Of a stretch of 64,000 bases of DNA, positions 60,534-64,000 are shown piece after piece. The notes under the pieces were generated by a model, which saw only the letters and a list, made by a program, of their open reading frames with translations, was not told the DNA's origin and made no database searches. Every line of letters begins with the position of its first letter. Position 1 is the first letter of the stretch. Origin of the DNA: Turneriella sp942492915 (lineage in GTDB: Bacteria > Spirochaetota > Leptospiria > Turneriellales > Turneriellaceae); contig OW818662.1 in NCBI GenBank assembly GCA_942492915.1, positions 1,364,001 to 1,428,000 of the forward strand. The letters are read 5' to 3'. A program made the position numbers and the translations under genes.

Positions 60534-61553
60534 TCAGTTATTTCCCTCAGGAGATTTTTTGGCGTATTCAGGTTTTACTGTAAAACGTATGTTGACGCGG
60601 TCGGGTGTGATGCTGATAATCTGCACTTTCTTTGATCCGTTCAGCACGCGACCCTTCACCGGCACGCCCGATTCATTTGCATACGGTAAAATGCTTCCCG
60701 TGCGGCTGTTGAAACGCGTGTCTTCGGCGTTCACATAGATATAGATGTCGCTCGCTTTAAGTTTTTTGACAGCACTGCTTTCGCCCTGCAGCTGAACCTG
60801 CACCACGGTGTCAGATAATGCAGCGTTCAGCGCGGCATCGAGATTTTGAATCCTCAGCGGAATCTGGTCAATCTGTAGCTCTTCGCTGAAGGTTTTAGGC
60901 ATCAGGTCTACGCGCACATTGACGCTGCGCACTTTGTCGGTTGAAACCTGGTCAGGAATTCTGAGATTAATTTTTCGATTGATGGTTTTTGAAGCGCCTT
61001 CGACATCGACAGCTTCGGTGTCAAGCGCCTGCATCGCACCGATGACCGCTTCGGGGCCGTCTATCTCGATTTGCTGCGGCGAGGCGACCGCTTTCTGCAC
61101 CTTCCATGCGGCGTCCGGCGTGCCGTTGGTGACCACGCGCACAGGCACAACTTTGGACGCCCCCGCCTCAAGCCCCACGGTCAGCGTATCGGTTTTTGCA
61201 GCCAGTTCGACCCGTTCTGGCAATTGCCTGACGTCAAAGACTACAGGATAGCTGGCCTCACCACCCCGTGCGTTCGAAAGATTCACTTCAGCCTTTATGC
61301 CAGCAGTCGAGAATTTCAGAAACTCATCGCGGCCACGTACGGTCACCTTGACGAAACGCGCCTGGCCCTGTTTAAGGTACAGATTCGCAGGCTTTTTGAT
61401 GTATTCTACCGGTATATTGAGCGTCGTCTGCGATACCCGCGCAAATTCGACATAAAACCACAATCCGCACCCGATAAATAGGCATATGATTTTGGCAATA
61501 TAATCTTCGACGAAGAGATATTGTATTATACGCCGAATCACATTGCCTTCCAT
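60534..61553 (-). CDS. cdaR: CdaR/YbbR-domain regulator of c-di-AMP synthesis
   Basis: A 339-residue protein with one N-terminal membrane helix (AKIICLFIGCGLWFYVEF) and about three YbbR repeats exposed outside (VSQTTLNIPVEYIKKPANLY, VVPVRVVTNGTPDAAWKVQ and later units). It binds and tunes CdaA in other bacteria. It overlaps cdaA by 16 bases, a tight translational coupling. Confidence 0.85.
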   Translation of the reverse strand: MEGNVIRRIIQYLFVEDYIAKIICLFIGCGLWFYVEFARVSQTTLNIPVEYIKKPANLYLKQGQARFVKVTVRGRDEFLKFSTAGIKAEVNLSNARGGEASYPVVFDVRQLPERVELAAKTDTLTVGLEAGASKVVPVRVVTNGTPDAAWKVQKAVASPQQIEIDGPEAVIGAMQALDTEAVDVEGASKTINRKINLRIPDQVSTDKVRSVNVRVDLMPKTFSEELQIDQIPLRIQNLDAALNAALSDTVVQVQLQGESSAVKKLKASDIYIYVNAEDTRFNSRTGSILPYANESGVPVKGRVLNGSKKVQIISITPDRVNIRFTVKPEYAKKSPEGNN

Positions 61554-62299
61554 TCGTCTGCCAGCGTGTTTTGGTTGAACGCGATCAGCAGACGCCGCAG
61601 GTGAGCCTGATCGACATTCTCTTTCATTTCACCCAAAAACGCGAGCGAGATTTTCCCGTTCGTCTCTGAGACAACAATTACAAGTGCATCTGAGTCTTCA
61701 CTGAGGCCTAAAGCTGCACGGTGGCGCGCTCCATACGAACGTTTGATTTCGCCTGAAGTGCTCATGGGCAGGTAACAAGCCGCTGCGATCAGTGACTGGC
61801 CTTCAAGTATCACAGCACCATCGTGCAGAGGGTTCTTGCCGTGAAATATTGCCGCGAGAAGTTCGCGCGATATGCGCCCCGCAATCTGGACTCCCGACTC
61901 GCTGTACTGCCTTAGACCCACTTTATGTACGATGGCAATGAGTGCACCGCAGCGCGTATCGCCCATCTGCTTGCAGGCCGCTGCAATTTCATCAACGGGA
62001 ACCTGCTGTACCTGAATCAACGTTCTATACCACCGGGCATGGCCTATCTGATAGAACAACCGGCGGAGCTCAGGTTGTAAGACCACCAGAATCGCAATCA
62101 CAAAATACGCCGAGATTGAATCGAATAACCAGCTGAGCGTCTCGAGCTGGCCGCGGTGGCTCAGAAAGGTCAGCGCCAGAAAGAGCGCCACGCCGCCAAG
62201 AATCGGCACAGCACGGCTTTGTCGAACCAGCCGGTAACCGTAATAGATTACCAGCGTAACAAGAATAATATCAATAATATCACGCGGGGTGAAGTTCAT
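61538..62299 (-). CDS. cdaA: membrane diadenylate cyclase
   Basis: A 253-residue CdaA that makes cyclic di-AMP from two ATP. Three N-terminal membrane helices precede the DAC domain, with NPLHDGAVI and the RHR motif in GARHRAALG. The ATG at 62299 is chosen; an upstream in-frame start at 62317 is TTG. Its start overlaps folP's end. c-di-AMP usually controls osmolytes and envelope turgor. Confidence 0.92.
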   Translation of the reverse strand: MNFTPRDIIDIILVTLVIYYGYRLVRQSRAVPILGGVALFLALTFLSHRGQLETLSWLFDSISAYFVIAILVVLQPELRRLFYQIGHARWYRTLIQVQQVPVDEIAAACKQMGDTRCGALIAIVHKVGLRQYSESGVQIAGRISRELLAAIFHGKNPLHDGAVILEGQSLIAAACYLPMSTSGEIKRSYGARHRAALGLSEDSDALVIVVSETNGKISLAFLGEMKENVDQAHLRRLLIAFNQNTLADEWKAM

Positions 62300-63143
62300 A
62301 AGCTTGAATCGCGCCAATGACCAATAAAGTTTCAGCCATCTCTTTCACATCGTGAACACGAAGAATATCGAGGCCGCGTAAAGTTAAATACGTCTGCGCT
62401 GCAAGCGTACCAATCAACCGGTCGGCCGCATCTTTTTTACCTGTTAGCAACCCGAGAAACGACTTACGCGAAACACCTGCAAGCAGGCGGTAACCGTGCC
62501 TACTGAACTCATGCTGCCGCGCAATCAGCTGCAGGTTATGTTCGGGCAGTTTACCGAAGCCGATTCCGGTGTCCCATATGATCTGTTGAGGCTTCGCACC
62601 GGCCGAGAGCAGCCTTTCTGTTCGGTTGCTCAGAAACTGCCGTACTTCGCTGACCACTTCGCTATAGACTGCCGATTGCTGCATATTTTGGGGATCGCCG
62701 GTAGTGTGCATCAACACGTAATCCACGCCGCTCTGCGCCACCAACTCAAAGACCGCCTCGGAGCCACCGCTGACATCATTGATCGTTTTGATGCCCTTTT
62801 CAATACAGGCCCGCATCACTGAGATATCGCGCGTATCCACTGAAATGCGCAGCAGCGTGTCTGAACCATAAGTCTTGACGACGCCATCGATAAATGGAAG
62901 TAAAACACGTAGTTGCGCATCAGCCGCGACCGCTTCGGCTCCCGGCCGGGTGCTTTCTGCGCCGACGTCGATCATTGCGGCCCCGTCGGCGAGCATGGCT
63001 TCAGCCCGCGCCAATGCGTCAGCGCTTAAGACGCGCGAACCGGCATAGAACGAATCGAAAGTAAGATTTATGACTCCCCAAAGTTGCGGCACGGGCATAG
63101 TCGTACACGTTTTCATGCGGAGCGTGGTATCACCACGTTCCAT
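62280..63143 (-). CDS. folP: dihydropteroate synthase
   Basis: A 287-residue DHPS that joins p-aminobenzoate to dihydropterin diphosphate in folate synthesis. It has GVINLTFDSFYAG (GVLNVTPDSF is usual), the second motif DVGAESTRPGA and the late SRKSFLG. The altered first loop is notable but Asn and Ser/Phe anchors are kept. It heads the folP-cdaA-cdaR-pdxJ operon. Confidence 0.92.
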   Translation of the reverse strand: MERGDTTLRMKTCTTMPVPQLWGVINLTFDSFYAGSRVLSADALARAEAMLADGAAMIDVGAESTRPGAEAVAADAQLRVLLPFIDGVVKTYGSDTLLRISVDTRDISVMRACIEKGIKTINDVSGGSEAVFELVAQSGVDYVLMHTTGDPQNMQQSAVYSEVVSEVRQFLSNRTERLLSAGAKPQQIIWDTGIGFGKLPEHNLQLIARQHEFSRHGYRLLAGVSRKSFLGLLTGKKDAADRLIGTLAAQTYLTLRGLDILRVHDVKEMAETLLVIGAIQAYELHPA

Positions 63144-63155
63144 ACAAAAATAGCA

Positions 63156-64000
63156 TTAAAAGGCAAAATTCAGTTCGCCGAAGTATTGAAATTCCCGACC
63201 CAGCACATCCCGATTTGCCGAAACCGCCATTTGGAAAGTTTTGCCGATATTCGCGCCAAGCCCGATCGCAGGGCGTGAGCCATTCAAGCCCAGCATCGCA
63301 TACATATATTTATTGAATCCGTATGCCATACCCATGTTGAGCCGCACGCCGTCGCCCTCGGGCTTGTCGAGGTTTGCCGTAAACCCAAGAATAAGCTTGA
63401 AGTTTGAATTCGGCGGCGGCGCCTGAATCTGCATCGAGAAACTGAAGAGCGTGTCGAGTTTGCCCATTTCTTTAAAACCCGAACCAGTACGGCTCTGTAT
63501 CGCGCCAAGATTCTTGATGTCTGCAGCGACCGACAGAAGCGGGGGAAGCACAACTACCTGAGCGCCCAGGTTTACTCCGCCACCATTGACTGTGCCACCT
63601 GCCAGATCTTCGCGCACGGCAAAACCGCTGATACCAAGGCGCACAGGGCCCGAACCCCAACCGTAACCGAGGTAACCCGCATACGAATTGTTCGCCGTCG
63701 AACCTGTCGATGCACCCGTTGCGTCATAGGTGGTTATAGATTGTATACGCGTGCCGCCCACACCTGCAGCGAGTCCTCCACCTAAGGCTGAAACACCCGC
63801 TGCACCGAAATACATAAGACGACCGTTTGACAGATAGCTCGCGGACGAATTCAGCTGCGTCTGGAAACCGCGTTCAGTAATCTCAACCGTCTTGGATTCT
63901 TTGCTGCCCGAAGTGTTCTGGTCTTCGAGAAGTTTGTTGAATTCTTCGTCGTCGCCCGCCGGTTTGTCGGCGGTCTTGGGAGTTTCAATAGTCTGTGTCG
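63156..64000 (-). CDS. outer-membrane protein, C-terminal part (5' end beyond the window)
   Basis: The frame stays open from 63156 to the window edge, so at least 280 residues are seen. An acidic stretch (KPAGDDEEFNKLLEDQNTSG) leads into a Gly-rich, strand-rich barrel region (GYGWGSGPVRLGISGFAV, MGMAYGFNKYMYAMLGLNGSRPAIGLGANIGK) that ends in FGELNFAF, with terminal Phe as outer-membrane barrels have. No family recognised; PorV/FadL-like spirochaete barrels are possible. Confidence 0.7.
   Translation of the reverse strand, partial: TQTIETPKTADKPAGDDEEFNKLLEDQNTSGSKESKTVEITERGFQTQLNSSASYLSNGRLMYFGAAGVSALGGGLAAGVGGTRIQSITTYDATGASTGSTANNSYAGYLGYGWGSGPVRLGISGFAVREDLAGGTVNGGGVNLGAQVVVLPPLLSVAADIKNLGAIQSRTGSGFKEMGKLDTLFSFSMQIQAPPPNSNFKLILGFTANLDKPEGDGVRLNMGMAYGFNKYMYAMLGLNGSRPAIGLGANIGKTFQMAVSANRDVLGREFQYFGELNFAF

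Noticed and set aside
1..64000. tRNA, rRNA or riboswitch genes
   Set aside because: None was recognised by reading; intergenic gaps are short or filled by repeats. A covariance search would be needed to exclude small RNAs.

Overview
The window looks like chromosomal DNA of a Gram-negative spirochaete of the Leptospira/Turneriella group. The GC content is moderate to high. Clues are a P83/100-family protein, a DUF1564-like small protein, many lipoproteins with loose spirochaetal lipoboxes, outer-membrane barrels, and a folP-cdaA-cdaR-pdxJ block. The species is an inference; nothing in the window names it. No tRNA or rRNA genes were seen.

Region 1 (1-8290) is the most unusual part. It is an integron-like array of gene cassettes. 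Nine copies of a ~200-225 bp structured repeat alternate with small, mostly unrelated genes. Each cassette begins (read on the - strand) with GTT plus 7 cassette-specific bases, and the same 10 bases recur in inverted orientation at its far end, just after its gene. This is the bookkeeping expected of integron cassettes that were circles closed at an attC-type site. All nine complete cassettes show the same fixed A/G difference at position 11. Seven of nine cassettes carry genes on the - strand, pointing away from the recombinase; two are reversed. Products include lipoproteins, membrane proteins, a PAP2 phosphatase, and a two-gene unit with a GIY-YIG-like nuclease. The array ends at 8244 without a repeat, at an attI-like junction, followed by a tyrosine recombinase gene (8414-9514) reading outward. 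That protein has all catalytic residues but lacks the insertion diagnostic of IntI integrases and has a ~90-residue N-terminal extension.

Region 2 (9509-23350) holds core and envelope genes: a lone pdhA, a DUF1564-like gene, an operon of UDP-glucuronate decarboxylase, a hotdog thioesterase and purN, hydrolases, ilvB, a DUF4105 protein, tandem DUF3015 genes and the P83/100 homologue. From ~8.3 to ~10.9 kb the + strand is strongly G-rich whichever way genes run.

Region 3 (23373-37000) has a TPR protein, a probable acyltransferase/glycerol-3-phosphate dehydrogenase fusion, and a long + strand operon: mlaE-mlaF-mlaD, hisE, a HEAT-repeat protein, a small exported protein and two CNNM/CorC paralogues. 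After it come an alpha/beta hydrolase, a dCache-GGDEF protein and AMP nucleosidase.

Region 4 (37192-50190) is a + strand run of exported proteins: an outer-membrane barrel, a lamin-tail-domain lipoprotein, a degenerate and an apparently active phospholipase D-like protein, an OB-fold-like lipoprotein, an endonuclease I and a ~1300-residue Ig-like/lamin-tail lipoprotein. It reads as a surface system acting on nucleic acids or phosphodiesters. Palindromic repeats follow it.

Region 5 (50549-64000) contains an LtaS-like alkaline-phosphatase-superfamily enzyme with a beta-propeller partner, tatC, a nitronate-monooxygenase-like enzyme, engB, a Nudix hydrolase, ubiD, pdxJ, cdaR, cdaA, folP and the C-terminal part of an outer-membrane protein. 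Several gene ends carry long, near-perfect inverted repeats that look like bidirectional terminators.
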